From positions 1-47,873 of the forward strand of contig JAGGYH010000128.1 in NCBI GenBank assembly GCA_021162615.1: DNA of 47,873 bases, in the 5' to 3' direction. The notes beneath the pieces are model-generated. The model had not been told where the DNA came from. It made no database searches and worked only from the letters and a program-made list of their open reading frames with translations. The position numbers and the translations under genes are program-made. How positions within the stretch are numbered: the first letter of the stretch is position 1; every line of letters begins with the position of its first letter. Source of the stretch: Candidatus Aminicenantota bacterium. GTDB lineage: Bacteria; Acidobacteriota; Aminicenantia; Aminicenantales; Aminicenantaceae. Of the stretch, positions 1-9,385 are shown in pieces.

Positions 1-130
1 CAGGGAGGCAGGTAACAGACTCCTTTAAGGATTCTAGGACCCAGGTTTTATGCAGTTCTCCTGCCTCATTTTTATATCATACCAAGTATATAGGTCTTAT
101 TTTTAACTAAATTTTATGTAGGAGGTTTTT
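1..130. other. Left-edge leader upstream of the first BNR gene
   Basis: No gene is visible here. An 8-base inverted repeat (GAGGCAGG at 5-12, CCTGCCTC at 60-67) has a 47-base loop and no T-run, so I do not call it a terminator. A clear Shine-Dalgarno, TAGGAGG, lies at 119-125 and sets the ATG at 131. AT-rich TATA-like stretches around 72-92 may hold the promoter, but no -35/-10 pair stands out. Confidence 0.5.
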
Positions 131-3100
131 ATGAAGAAATCATGTCTCAAAGCTTTTGTTTTTATCATTACGTTTATTTTTATCACAAACTTGGGTCTTT
201 TAGCCAAAGTCGAGCCAGAACTCTTATCAGGCCTTAAGGCCCGGAGTATAGGTCCTTCCAGCATGAGCGGCCGAATCGGAGCTGTGGATTCAGTAGCGTC
301 AAATCCTGATATCATTTATGTGGGTGCGGCCACAGGAGGACTATGGAAATCAACTGATGCTGGCTTCACTTGGGAACCTGTATTTGACGACCAACCTGTA
401 TCTTCTATAGGCGCTATAGCTATCAATCAATCCAACCCCAATATTGTATGGGTCGGCACAGGAGAAGCAGCCCCGCGAAACAGCTGCGGTGTGGGTCGGG
501 GTGTGTATCTCAGCGCCGACGCAGGCAAAAACTGGAAATTCCTAGGACTTGAGAAAACAGAAAAAATCTCGAAAATACTTTTAGACCCCAATGATCCTGA
601 TACCGCTTATGTCGCAGCCCTGGGCACTACCTGGGGGGAAAATCCTGAACGGGGTGTATTTAAAACTATAGATGCAGGAAAAACCTGGGAAAAAGTCCTT
701 TACGTCAATGAAAAAACAGGAGCAGCGGACATGGCGATGGCTCCTGATAATCCGAATAAAATAATAGCCGCTCTGTGGGAGCACAGACGTTGGCCCTGGT
801 TTTTCAAATCAGGCGGGCCGGGAAGCGGCCTTTATTTGACCGTAAACGGAGGTAAGGACTGGAAAAAATTGACTGATAAAGACGGACTCCCCAAAGGGGA
901 GCTGGGTAGGATAGGAATCGCTTTTTCAGCAAACAAGCCTCAAATAGTTTATGCCCTGGTCGAAGCAAAGGATAACGTCCTGCTGCGCTCAGAAGACGGG
1001 GGTTACAGCTGGCATATCATAAATAATAAGGAAGATGTGTCCAATCGTCCTTTCTATTATCAGCGGATCTGGGTCAATCCTGTGAATGAAAATATCATGT
1101 ACATGCTTCATTCCAGAATGATGGTGAGTGAGGATGGAGGGAAGACTTTCACAAACCTCCCTTCATTCTCACAGGCCCACTCCGATTTCCATGCTCTATG
1201 GATCCATCCCGATGGGGAGAGGATGATTGCAGGAAACGACGGAGGAGTCGTGATCAGCATCAACCGCGGTAAAACCTGGCGATTTGTGGAAAATCTTCCC
1301 ATTGGCCAGTTTTACCATGTCAGTTTTGATATGGAAATTCCTTATAATCTCTATGGAGGCCTGCAGGATAACGGATCATGGATGGGGCAAGGATATGCAC
1401 TTAAAGAAAGGGGCATATACAATTACTTATGGAAAACAGTCGGAGGAGGCGACGGATTTGATACCGAACCGGATCCAGAGAAAAAAGGCGGCGGATACGG
1501 TATGTCTCAAGGCGGAAACCTCTACTACTTTGACATATCTACCGGAACAAGCCGGGATATCGTTCCCACTGAATCTGATGTCAAGCATCGTTACAACTGG
1601 AATGCCGGGTTTGCTGTTGACCCATTTGATCCCAAAACCATATACCTCGGCAGCCAGTTTGTACACTGCAGCAAAGATAAAGGCCTAACCTGGGAAATCA
1701 TAAGCCCTGACCTGACTTCCAACGACCCTGAAAAACAGAAACAAGCCGAAAGCGGAGGATTGACTCTGGATGTCACCAATGCTGAAAATCACACCACCAT
1801 TATGTGCATTGCTCCCAGCCCGCTGCAAGAGGGCGTCATATGGGTGGGCACAGATGACGGAAACCTGCAGCTAACCCGGGACGGAGGAGAAACATGGCAG
1901 CTGGTATCAAAAGAACTCACCTCAGGAAAAAAAGGAATGGTTCCGCCCTGTACCTGGATCCCCCATGTAGAAGCCTCTAAATTTGATGCAGCTAGAGCCT
2001 ATGCCGTGTTTGATGACCACAGAAGAGCCAACTGGACTCCGTACATCTTTGTCACGAACGACTTTGGTAAGACCTGGAAGAGTCTTTCCACTCCGGAAAT
2101 CGATGGATTCTGTCATGTGGTAGAAGAAGATACGGTCAATGAGAATCTATTATTTTTAGGGACGGAGTTTGGATTGTTCATCACTTTTGACACGGGAAAA
2201 AGCTGGATGAAATGGACCCATGGGCTTCCAACCGTGCCTGTCAGAGATCTGGCTGTTCACCCAAGGGAAAACGATCTGCTTATTGCGACCCATGGACGTT
2301 CCTTATACATTCTTGACGACATATCCCCGCTTCGAGAGATCTCAGAACAAGTGATCGAGAAAAAACTCCATCTTTTTAAGGTCCCTGACGCCACACAGTT
2401 TCAAAGAGGCAGTCTCACGTCTTTTATGTGTCCTGGAGACACAACATTTATGGGAGAAAACAAAAGATTCGGCGCCTGCATCACATATTACCTCACCCCC
2501 AGTGAGAAAAAAGACCAAGAACCTCAAAAAACATCTGATCAAACCTTGACACAGAGAAGGAGGCCTGAAACAAGCGCCTCAAGAGTCAGCATCCTTATTG
2601 GAGATAAGGACGGAAACCAGGTAGCTGAAATGAAAGGAACTGAAGAAAAAGGCATAAACCGGGTGTACTGGAACTTTAGAGAAACCACAGCAGCAGACTC
2701 AGAAGAATCCGGCCGTTCACGATACAGGCGAGGCGGAATGGAAGTCCTTCCGGGAGAATATAAAGTAACAATAAAATACGGAGACCAAGAGGAAACCGAT
2801 TCCTTTGAAATCAAAACAGATCCCCGCATCGACATTGACCTTGACGTGCTTAAACAAAATTACACAATGGGTAAAAAAGCCCAGAAACTGACCGAAACCA
2901 TCACGCAAGCAACCACCCGCATTGAAGAAACTCAAAAGGCCTTGAAAGTCATTCAGCAGAACATTCAGTCTTCTGAAAACGAGAATAAAAAAGAGCTGCT
3001 GAAAGAGGCAGAAAACCTGGAGAAAAGACTTAAAGAGCTTTCAGAAATTCTTGATCCTACTCCTGCAAAACAAGGCATTTCTGACCTTTCATCCGGACTC

Positions 3101-3337
3101 AGAAGACAGGTCATGAGTGCGGTTTGGGGTATTATGGGAGCCGGATACCGGCCCATTACCCAGGCATCTCAAGTTAAATATGAAAAAGCTAAAACAAAGC
3201 TCGATGAATTCCTGGAAAACTTCAATCCTTTCTTTCAAGAAGATATCAAGAATTTCAAAAAGCTTCTCTCTGAGTCGGATTTTTCACTGTTAAAGACCTA
3301 TGAATCCCTGAGGATAAAGGAAGAGAAAGAGGAATAA
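131..3337 (+). CDS. Secreted BNR-repeat / Vps10-like beta-propeller protein (1068 aa)
   Basis: This is an exported protein of the sortilin/Vps10-BNR superfamily, usually annotated 'glycosyl hydrolase' although no catalytic activity is established from sequence. A signal peptide covers about residues 1-26. At least 11 Asp-box (S-x-D-x-G-x-T-W) repeats follow to about residue 730, for example STDAGFTW, TIDAGKTW, SEDGGKTF, TRDGGETW and TNDFGKTW, enough for one large or two smaller propellers. After about residue 800 comes a beta-rich segment with a GINRVYWNFRE motif. A charged heptad-like stretch at about 935-1010 is probably a coiled coil. The start has a strong RBS (TAGGAGG, 119-125). It is monocistronic and convergent with the next gene. 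A paralogue without the C-terminal helical region lies at 31073-33808; both share a segment ending IVWVGTGE. Substrate or ligand unknown; peptide or glycan binding is possible. Confidence 0.9.
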   Translation: MKKSCLKAFVFIITFIFITNLGLLAKVEPELLSGLKARSIGPSSMSGRIGAVDSVASNPDIIYVGAATGGLWKSTDAGFTWEPVFDDQPVSSIGAIAINQSNPNIVWVGTGEAAPRNSCGVGRGVYLSADAGKNWKFLGLEKTEKISKILLDPNDPDTAYVAALGTTWGENPERGVFKTIDAGKTWEKVLYVNEKTGAADMAMAPDNPNKIIAALWEHRRWPWFFKSGGPGSGLYLTVNGGKDWKKLTDKDGLPKGELGRIGIAFSANKPQIVYALVEAKDNVLLRSEDGGYSWHIINNKEDVSNRPFYYQRIWVNPVNENIMYMLHSRMMVSEDGGKTFTNLPSFSQAHSDFHALWIHPDGERMIAGNDGGVVISINRGKTWRFVENLPIGQFYHVSFDMEIPYNLYGGLQDNGSWMGQGYALKERGIYNYLWKTVGGGDGFDTEPDPEKKGGGYGMSQGGNLYYFDISTGTSRDIVPTESDVKHRYNWNAGFAVDPFDPKTIYLGSQFVHCSKDKGLTWEIISPDLTSNDPEKQKQAESGGLTLDVTNAENHTTIMCIAPSPLQEGVIWVGTDDGNLQLTRDGGETWQLVSKELTSGKKGMVPPCTWIPHVEASKFDAARAYAVFDDHRRANWTPYIFVTNDFGKTWKSLSTPEIDGFCHVVEEDTVNENLLFLGTEFGLFITFDTGKSWMKWTHGLPTVPVRDLAVHPRENDLLIATHGRSLYILDDISPLREISEQVIEKKLHLFKVPDATQFQRGSLTSFMCPGDTTFMGENKRFGACITYYLTPSEKKDQEPQKTSDQTLTQRRRPETSASRVSILIGDKDGNQVAEMKGTEEKGINRVYWNFRETTAADSEESGRSRYRRGGMEVLPGEYKVTIKYGDQEETDSFEIKTDPRIDIDLDVLKQNYTMGKKAQKLTETITQATTRIEETQKALKVIQQNIQSSENENKKELLKEAENLEKRLKELSEILDPTPAKQGISDLSSGLRRQVMSAVWGIMGAGYRPITQASQVKYEKAKTKLDEFLENFNPFFQEDIKNFKKLLSESDFSLLKTYESLRIKEEKEE

Positions 3338-3541
3338 GCACAAGAAACCAAACAGCAAAGAACATTCCTGAAAAATACGCCCGAATCCAGGCTTCCCTTA
3401 ATCTCAGAGGAAAACAGCTTCCCCGTTGGATGAGGCCAATAATTGCCTCTGGATTGATTATCATAAGTATAGGTGTCTCAAGCTTCGGCTTGATCAATCT
3501 GATTGCTATTATGTTATCGGCAGCTTTTATGAATGACCAGG
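3338..3541 (+). pseudogene. Possible membrane-protein relic (YkvI-like C-terminal fragment)
   Basis: In the frame of the ATG at 3430, the plus strand is open from 3304 to 3618. It reads a basic segment followed by one strong membrane span, including LPRWMRPIIASGL and SSFGLINLIAI. From memory this resembles the last helices of YkvI-type membrane proteins, but no complete gene is present and the tail runs into the antisense end of the next gene. A UUCG-loop hairpin (TCAAGC-TTCG-GCTTGA, 3478-3493) lies inside. I treat it as a possible gene remnant between two convergent genes. Chance coding is the alternative. Confidence 0.25.
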
Positions 3542-4546
3542 CTAGGAGATGGCTGCGCAGGGAGGAAGGTCTTTCATGGTTTTCAATCCGGAAGCAGCAT
3601 GGAGGACTTTTGGAATAGAGTTGATGGTCACAGCAGCCGCTCCGATATCTCCGTGGACACCACCTATGATTTTCTGATGAATGTCAGGTGTCCCTGTTAT
3701 ATATATCTCATCATACTCTTCATCAACAGCAGCATGGGCATTAAACTCCAATTTAATGACTTCTTTCCCCTTGATCCTTCCGGAAGCTGTACTGGACAAT
3801 CCAATAACTTTTCCGGATCTGATTCTTCCTAATCCCGTGTCCACATCCCTTTCATCCAACACGGGGATGGGAGAAGCTTCCACAGCTTCATCCAGATCCC
3901 AGCCTAATCCCTCGGCTATCATATATATTGATTCCAGCAAGCCCACATGCCCGGTTATTTCTTTTCTCTCTATTTTTTCATGGAATTCCTTCTGGGTTAA
4001 ACCGGTTCCCACTTTTTTCTGAAAAGGAATCCTTCGTTTTGAAGAATCCATCATTCGCACAACCCTGACCCGGCTGACTTCCAAACACGGCGCTGTTAAA
4101 ACAAGAGGAAGCATATCCATGAGAAATCCAGGATTGATCCCAGTTCCGGTAACTGTTACCCCTTTTTCCTTTGCCAGTCTGTCAATTTGAGCCGCTTCCT
4201 CAGGTTCGCTGCGCCAGGGAAACGAAAGCTCCTCACAGGTAGAGATCACATTTAAACCTGCCTTTATACAGAGGATTATCTGAGAAGCCACATCCTTAAG
4301 GTATGAGGTAGTGGCAACCACAGCAGCCTGAGCCTTTTTATCTGACAAGACTTTTTCCGCATCTTTTCCTATTATTATGCCTATCTTTTTTTTATCAGGA
4401 AAAAGCTCGCCCAAATCCTTGCCCACTAGAGCAGGGGCGGTATCAACAGCCCCTCTTATCTCAAAACTTTTCTTGCTGTATACAGTATGGGCTATTTTTC
4501 TTCCCATAACACCGCAGCCATAGATTATAACACCGATCTTTTCCAT
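3542..4546 (-). CDS. DapB-like NAD(P)-dependent dehydrogenase, 2,4-diaminopentanoate dehydrogenase-like (334 aa)
   Basis: This is a soluble oxidoreductase with the N-terminal Rossmann fold of the dihydrodipicolinate reductase family: GxGxMGxxIA motif as GCGVMGRKIA at about residues 10-19, then a second segment ISTCEELSFPW near 120. The length (334 aa) exceeds true DapB (about 250-270) and fits 2,4-diaminopentanoate dehydrogenase (Ord) and related amine dehydrogenases of ornithine fermentation. It also lacks the lysine-pathway context. It is the last gene of a minus-strand operon, 28 bases after the aminotransferase, with the sodium symporter first. The context suggests catabolism of an imported amino acid or diamine. 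The exact substrate cannot be read from sequence. GAGGG upstream of the ATG is a modest RBS. Confidence 0.7.
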   Translation of the reverse strand: MEKIGVIIYGCGVMGRKIAHTVYSKKSFEIRGAVDTAPALVGKDLGELFPDKKKIGIIIGKDAEKVLSDKKAQAAVVATTSYLKDVASQIILCIKAGLNVISTCEELSFPWRSEPEEAAQIDRLAKEKGVTVTGTGINPGFLMDMLPLVLTAPCLEVSRVRVVRMMDSSKRRIPFQKKVGTGLTQKEFHEKIERKEITGHVGLLESIYMIAEGLGWDLDEAVEASPIPVLDERDVDTGLGRIRSGKVIGLSSTASGRIKGKEVIKLEFNAHAAVDEEYDEIYITGTPDIHQKIIGGVHGDIGAAAVTINSIPKVLHAASGLKTMKDLPPCAAIS

Positions 4547-4574
4547 ATCTGTGTTCCCTCCATTATTCCTTTAC

Positions 4575-5978
4575 TTATAACAAATCCTGAACACGATACT
4601 CTTTCCATTTCCGGGCTATTCTTTCAACAGCATCCAGAGATGCCTGTATCTCCTTTTCTTTATGAGACATGGAAATAGCTCCATATCCATGGAAAACATA
4701 GAATCCTTCCACTATCATAGCCAACTTAAAAGCTTTCTCCCTCAATTCCACATCACTCACTTCCGGATTCCAAACCTGCTCCGGAGAAGCCACCTTGTCA
4801 ATGTTTGTGCGCAGAAACTGAACTCCGATAAGAGAACTGTTATCCGCAATGTCCTCCCCCTCCCCCGTGCATTTCACATTGAATCCATAAGCGGAAAAGA
4901 TATCCTCAATGCTTCTCCTGACTTTGGCTCCGAGTCTGCCGATCCGAGGATATATATCAGACTCATGAGCCATTAAATGCTCGATGTAAGCGGCACCGGC
5001 CAGCATTGAGGCGGGATGACCGGAAAAAGTCCCTCCTTCGAATTTGACTCGATTCTCTTTTCCGGCATCAGGACTGCATAGAGACAAAATTGCCTCATCT
5101 CCTGCCACAGCACTGACCGGCATTCCTCCGCCAATGGCTTTCCCGAATAACGTTAATTCAGGTTTTATTCCATATAAACTCTGAACCGGACCCGCATGGA
5201 ACCTGAAGCCTGATACGACTTCATCAAAGATCAAAACAGCACCGTATTCTTTGGTCAAGTCTCTGGCTCTCTGAAGATAGTCTTTGGAAGAAAATATAAA
5301 ACCCCCTGCCCCTATAAAAGGTTCTATAATAAAACACGCAATCTGTTCTCCATACTTTTTAAACACACTTTCAAGGTCAGGTATATCATTAAAACGGGTA
5401 ACTAATATCATGGAATCAGCCGAAGGCGGAAGACCCGCGGATTCTATCTGATTCAGCCCACTCTGATAAGAAGAAATCCCCTTTAATGCATACGGATTCG
5501 CCCCATGCCAGCCTCCTCCTACTTTCAATACTTTTTCTCTCTTTGTATATGCTCTGGCCATCATCACAGCATACATAGAAGCTAATGTACCGCTGGTCGT
5601 AAACCTGATTTTATCCGCTTTTGTTCTGTTCAGAATAAGCTCGGCCAGCCTTCCCTGAGCTTTTTCAGGGAAACCGGTCTCAAGTCCCTGGCCGTTATTA
5701 AAACAATCCTTTAATGTATCAACAACAATATCCGGATTGTGTCCCAGAATATTTGCAAAATGGCCCTGCCAGAAGTCAATATAAGCATTCCCGTCTTCAT
5801 CCCAGATCTTCGATCCCTTGCATTTAACAGGATAAATAGGAAAGGGAGGAAAAAGCCTGAGATTATGACTTCCCCCTCTGATTTGATAACGGGAAGCCGA
5901 TGAATAAATCAGTCCTGATTTCCTGTTCTTCGAGGAATATTCCTCTGTTAGTTTTTCCATAAATCTACTGCGCTTCAT
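4575..5978 (-). CDS. Class III PLP aminotransferase / glutamate-1-semialdehyde aminomutase-like (467 aa)
   Basis: This is a fold-type I PLP enzyme. Visible hallmarks are the substrate-side segment IYPVKCKGSKIWDEDG, TTSGTLASMYAVMMAR for the cofactor phosphate, FDEVVSGFR with the pyridine-binding Asp, and the Schiff-base Lys in TLFGKAIGGGMP near residue 285. It resembles GSA aminomutase (HemL), but no haem genes are nearby, and it sits between a symporter and a diamine-dehydrogenase-like gene, so a catabolic aminotransferase or aminomutase is more likely. A longer frame begins with GTG at 5993. The ATG at 5978 is preferred because AGGAAAG lies 5 bases upstream, inside that extension. It is one of three genes in a minus-strand operon. 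Confidence 0.82.
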   Translation of the reverse strand: MKRSRFMEKLTEEYSSKNRKSGLIYSSASRYQIRGGSHNLRLFPPFPIYPVKCKGSKIWDEDGNAYIDFWQGHFANILGHNPDIVVDTLKDCFNNGQGLETGFPEKAQGRLAELILNRTKADKIRFTTSGTLASMYAVMMARAYTKREKVLKVGGGWHGANPYALKGISSYQSGLNQIESAGLPPSADSMILVTRFNDIPDLESVFKKYGEQIACFIIEPFIGAGGFIFSSKDYLQRARDLTKEYGAVLIFDEVVSGFRFHAGPVQSLYGIKPELTLFGKAIGGGMPVSAVAGDEAILSLCSPDAGKENRVKFEGGTFSGHPASMLAGAAYIEHLMAHESDIYPRIGRLGAKVRRSIEDIFSAYGFNVKCTGEGEDIADNSSLIGVQFLRTNIDKVASPEQVWNPEVSDVELREKAFKLAMIVEGFYVFHGYGAISMSHKEKEIQASLDAVERIARKWKEYRVQDLL

Positions 5979-6047
5979 CGCTTCTTTCCTCACTCAGTTT
6001 AAAATATAATGCTAAAGACTTAAAGTCAGGCTTTTTCTCTCTTTTTG

Positions 6048-7631
6048 TTACCAGAACAGGATATATAAAACAATCGTAACCGCTATGACTCCCAATCCGA
6101 GCCACAGCACCGACGGTGTGGGTTTCATATCAAATTCCTTGCGAACCGGCATCACCTTGGGCTTCTTTAGCGGCTTTATTAGAGTCAGTACAGTCATAAC
6201 AGCGATGATGACTATAAAAGTGATGGCCATTCGGTTGAGAAAAGCAATAGACCCGATAGTCAAACCCCAATTATTGAACAGCGGTACATTACCGAAGAAT
6301 ATCAAGAGAACGGCATAGACTATGGGATTTAAAATCAGAGCCCAGAGGCCGGCTGACTCAGGAGCCTTTTTGAAAATCAATCCAAATGCGAATGCAGCCA
6401 GAATACCCGGTGAAATAAAGCCCTGGAATTCCTGGATATAAGTAAAAATTCCCTGGAGACTGGGATGATCAAGGACTGGAGCAATCAGGCAGCCTATGAC
6501 CACAAAAAGCATTGTCATGATCCTCCCTATGCCGATAACTGTCTTTTCCGATGCATCTTTTTTCCAGCGCCTTTTGAATAGATCCATAGTAAAAATAGTG
6601 GAAGCTGAATTCAGCATGGAGGCGAGAGAGCTGATCACAGCTCCGGCAATGGCAGCAAAAATAAAACCCCTCACTCCCGCCGGGATCAGATTTCTTATGA
6701 GCAGAGGATAAGCAGCATCTGTGGTGGCACCGGCCGCGGTCAGTTGATCAGTATATAACTGAAAAGCCATTATTCCGGGAAATATGATAATAAAAGGAAT
6801 GATTAATTTAAGACCGGCCGCAAATATGACTCCAAGCTGGCCCTGCCTCAGGTTTTTTGCAGCAAGGGTTCTCTGGCATATGTATTGATTAAGACCCCAA
6901 TAATAAAAATTAGGAATCCATAAACCGATAACCAGGGCAGTCCAGGGAAGTACTGAATGGTCTTTTGGAAGGATCATATGAAGCTTGTCTGCATTGGTTT
7001 CCAAAAAATTTCCAAGGCCTCCCACAGCATGAAGGCCGAGAAAAAGAGTAATTGCGCCTCCCACTATAAGGGCAGTCCCCTGAAAAAGGTCAGCCCAGGC
7101 TACAGCTTTAAGCCCTCCCCATGTTGTATAAAGTGCAGCAATCCCTCCAATCAGCCACACAGCATGGTTCATATTAAGACCAAAAATAGTATGAAGAGTC
7201 AAGCCGCCCGAATAGATGACCGCAGAAATTGTGACAAAAACATAAATCAGCATGGTGTAAAAGGCCATAAGTCCCCTTGCCGCTGAATTATAACGATATT
7301 CCAGATATTCAGGTATAGTAAAAATACCGCTTCTCAAAAATTTCGGAAGGAAGAACATCCCTACAAGAACAATGCAAATGGCAGCCATCCACTCATAACT
7401 GGCAACCGCCATTCCTGCAATCCCAGCACCCTGTCCGGACATTCCCACAAAATGTTCTGTGGATATATTAGCAGCTATCAGCGAAAGGCCTATGAAAGGC
7501 CAGAGCAGCCCGCGGCTTGCCAAAAAAAAATCCTCTCCGGTCTTTCTTTTCCGGCTCTTATAAAGACTGACTCCGACTGCCACGGCAAAAAAAATAAGGA
7601 ATAAGCCAATATCCAAAAAAGTAAGCTTCAT
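6048..7631 (-). CDS. Sodium:solute symporter, SSS/SGLT type (527 aa)
   Basis: This is an inner-membrane Na+-coupled uptake transporter of the SSS family (LeuT fold). About 13-14 hydrophobic spans are visible. The cytoplasmic loop after span 1 carries the family-typical DFFLASRGLLWP, followed by ANISTEHFVGMSGQGA, close to the SGLT Na+/substrate region. The ATG at 7631 has GTGGAG 6-8 bases upstream. It is the first gene of a minus-strand operon with the aminotransferase and DapB-like enzyme, so its cargo may be the amino acid or amine those enzymes use. Sequence alone would also allow a sugar. A second SSS protein lies at 37498-39012 in the hydroxyproline operon. Confidence 0.85.
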   Translation of the reverse strand: MKLTFLDIGLFLIFFAVAVGVSLYKSRKRKTGEDFFLASRGLLWPFIGLSLIAANISTEHFVGMSGQGAGIAGMAVASYEWMAAICIVLVGMFFLPKFLRSGIFTIPEYLEYRYNSAARGLMAFYTMLIYVFVTISAVIYSGGLTLHTIFGLNMNHAVWLIGGIAALYTTWGGLKAVAWADLFQGTALIVGGAITLFLGLHAVGGLGNFLETNADKLHMILPKDHSVLPWTALVIGLWIPNFYYWGLNQYICQRTLAAKNLRQGQLGVIFAAGLKLIIPFIIIFPGIMAFQLYTDQLTAAGATTDAAYPLLIRNLIPAGVRGFIFAAIAGAVISSLASMLNSASTIFTMDLFKRRWKKDASEKTVIGIGRIMTMLFVVIGCLIAPVLDHPSLQGIFTYIQEFQGFISPGILAAFAFGLIFKKAPESAGLWALILNPIVYAVLLIFFGNVPLFNNWGLTIGSIAFLNRMAITFIVIIAVMTVLTLIKPLKKPKVMPVRKEFDMKPTPSVLWLGLGVIAVTIVLYILFW

Positions 7632-7764
7632 CTTGTCTCCACTTATCAGTAATTGTGTTTTCTGGACTATTCATACGTCGTCATTTTCTATTGATGATTG
7701 GCACTCATAATTGACTGCTTAATTTAATATCTTCTTTCTTAAAAAAAAGCAAATTTTTTATTTC

Positions 7765-7793
7765 TTGATTAATCATTATTGAGAATGTATAGT
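7765..7793 (+). promoter_or_regulatory. Candidate sigma70 promoter of the sulfotransferase gene
   Basis: TTGATT (7765-7770) and TATAGT (7788-7793) are separated by 17 bases. The expected transcript starts near 7800, leaving a leader of about 50 bases. No good Shine-Dalgarno precedes the ATG at 7852. The site is in the 220-base divergent gap with the symporter operon. Confidence 0.4.
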
Positions 7794-7851
7794 GAGTTTT
7801 CACAGCTATTTATAAAAACCTTTAAATAACAGTCATCATAATGTAACAATT

Positions 7852-8616
7852 ATGAAAACAGTCGTCATACTTTCCATGCCCCGGAGCGGTTCTTCCCTTC
7901 TTTCAGGAGTCCTCTTCCGCCTTGGAGTCTGGATGGGAAGAGAAGAAAACATGAAAATAGGCAAGCATCTGAACAAATTCGGATGTTATGAGAACCAAGA
8001 TTTTATCGGATTTAATGAATACATGCTCTTTAAGTCCAAAAGGCTTTTGAACCAGGCACGGAGGCTTAACGACAGCGATGGCCTCGTAGAAAAGGCGGTC
8101 AGGGACCATGAAGAGCGGATCATAGAAATCATCCGAAAGAACGAAAGGGAACTCTGGGGCTTTAAAAATCCCACCATGATATATACCCTCCCTTATTTCC
8201 ATCATCATCTCAAAAATCCCTATTACATCTGTTTAAAACGCGAGCCTAAAAGTATTGCAGATTCTCTAAAAAGAGCCGCGAAATTCAAAAACTGGCTTCC
8301 TGAAATAAGGCATGAATTCCTCTACTTCTCTCTAATCGAAAAGATCCAGATTATATTGCGCTTCATTAAAGTATTTTTAAAATCCGGCTTTATCTTCACA
8401 CATGAATCCCTTTACGAAGAAATCGCAAAAGATGGTTACAAAAGAATAGACGATTTCCTAAAAGACAAAAGATACCTTGACCTTAAACTCATTGACCTTC
8501 TGGAAGACTCTGAGAAGACCATCTGGAAGATCACTGATTTCCTTGGCATAACCCCGTCCGAAAAGCAAATAAAGGACGCTTTGAGTTTCATAAGGCCTGA
8601 CTTAATAAAATCCTGA
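7852..8616 (+). CDS. Sulfotransferase-family protein (254 aa)
   Basis: This is a cytoplasmic P-loop sulfotransferase-like protein. The N-terminus carries SMPRSGSSLLSG (about residues 8-19), the 5'-phosphosulfate-binding loop that holds PAPS. The mid-protein LKREPKSIADSLKRA matches the typical 3'-phosphate Arg/Ser region. The length is typical for bacterial sulfotransferase-family proteins. No membrane span or signal is seen. It is followed after 12 bases by a methyltransferase, so the two are probably co-transcribed and may modify a common small molecule, lipid or glycan. The acceptor is unknown. No PAPS-synthesis genes are in the window. Confidence 0.75.
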   Translation: MKTVVILSMPRSGSSLLSGVLFRLGVWMGREENMKIGKHLNKFGCYENQDFIGFNEYMLFKSKRLLNQARRLNDSDGLVEKAVRDHEERIIEIIRKNERELWGFKNPTMIYTLPYFHHHLKNPYYICLKREPKSIADSLKRAAKFKNWLPEIRHEFLYFSLIEKIQIILRFIKVFLKSGFIFTHESLYEEIAKDGYKRIDDFLKDKRYLDLKLIDLLEDSEKTIWKITDFLGITPSEKQIKDALSFIRPDLIKS

Positions 8617-8628
8617 AAAAGGATTGCC

Positions 8629-9366
8629 GTGATAATGATGGATGAAATTTTTTATGAAATGTTCGAACAGATGCCCAGACAGGGCCCTGGAAAGGCGGAA
8701 TACACAAAAAGGGCGCTCTCTTGCTGCGATATCCCTGATTATCCTCAAATCCTTGATATCGGATGCGGTACAGGGGCTCAAACCCTTTCTCTTGCTGAAA
8801 ACACAAACGGCCTCATCACGGCTGTAGACAATTATGGTCCTTTTCTTAGAGAATTGAGAAAAAAAGCAAAAAGATCAGTGATTCATAAAAAAATCCAGAC
8901 TCTCCAGAGCGATATGAACCGACTTTCTTTGAAACAAAAATTTGATCTCATCTGGTGTGAAGGCGCCATTTATATTATAGGTTTTAACAAGGGACTGAGA
9001 GAATTTAAAAAACTTTTAAAACCCGGAGGTTTCATGGCCGTCACAGAAGTGGCATGGATAAAGGCAAATCCACCCAGGGAAGCTGTTGTATATTGGGAAA
9101 AAGAATATCCGGCGATCACTGATACTTCCGGTAATATCAATTTCATCCGGGAAGCAGGATATGAGTTGGTCCATCATTTCATCATGCCCCAGGATGCCTG
9201 GGATGAATTCTACGCGGCCTTAAAAGACATCGCCACCCAGATGCAAGAGAAATACAAAGACAACAAGGAAGCGCAAAAAATCATTGACTATGCTGTCAAA
9301 GAGATTGAGGCCTATAAAAAGTTCGGTGCATTTTACGGCTATGTTTTTTTTGTCATGAAAAACTAA
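8629..9366 (+). CDS. Class I SAM-dependent methyltransferase (245 aa)
   Basis: Motif I is LDIGCGTGAQTLSL at about residues 43-56, followed by an acidic end of beta-2 (TAVDNYG), FDLIWCEGAIY as motif II, and LLKPGGFMAVTE as motif III. These are the hallmarks of a Rossmann-fold methyltransferase. The C-terminal part (a DTSGNINFIREAGYELVHHF segment and its surroundings) is helical and likely binds the substrate. Starts are ambiguous: GTG at 8629 lies 5 bases after AAGGA (8619-8623), and ATGs lie at 8635 and 8638. It probably forms a two-gene unit with the upstream sulfotransferase. Its end is convergent with the XRE gene. Substrate not identifiable. Confidence 0.82.
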   Translation: MIMMDEIFYEMFEQMPRQGPGKAEYTKRALSCCDIPDYPQILDIGCGTGAQTLSLAENTNGLITAVDNYGPFLRELRKKAKRSVIHKKIQTLQSDMNRLSLKQKFDLIWCEGAIYIIGFNKGLREFKKLLKPGGFMAVTEVAWIKANPPREAVVYWEKEYPAITDTSGNINFIREAGYELVHHFIMPQDAWDEFYAALKDIATQMQEKYKDNKEAQKIIDYAVKEIEAYKKFGAFYGYVFFVMKN

Positions 9367-9385
9367 CACCCCGAACAGATGAAAT

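Noticed and set aside
3478-3493. UUCG-loop hairpin as a terminator for the first BNR gene
   Set aside because: The stem is only 6 base pairs with no following T-run on either strand, and it lies within a possible relic frame. It may still aid mRNA stability.
4575-5978. hemL assignment for the class III aminotransferase
   Set aside because: Motifs are shared across the class, there are no haem genes nearby, and the operon context is transport plus diamine-type dehydrogenase.
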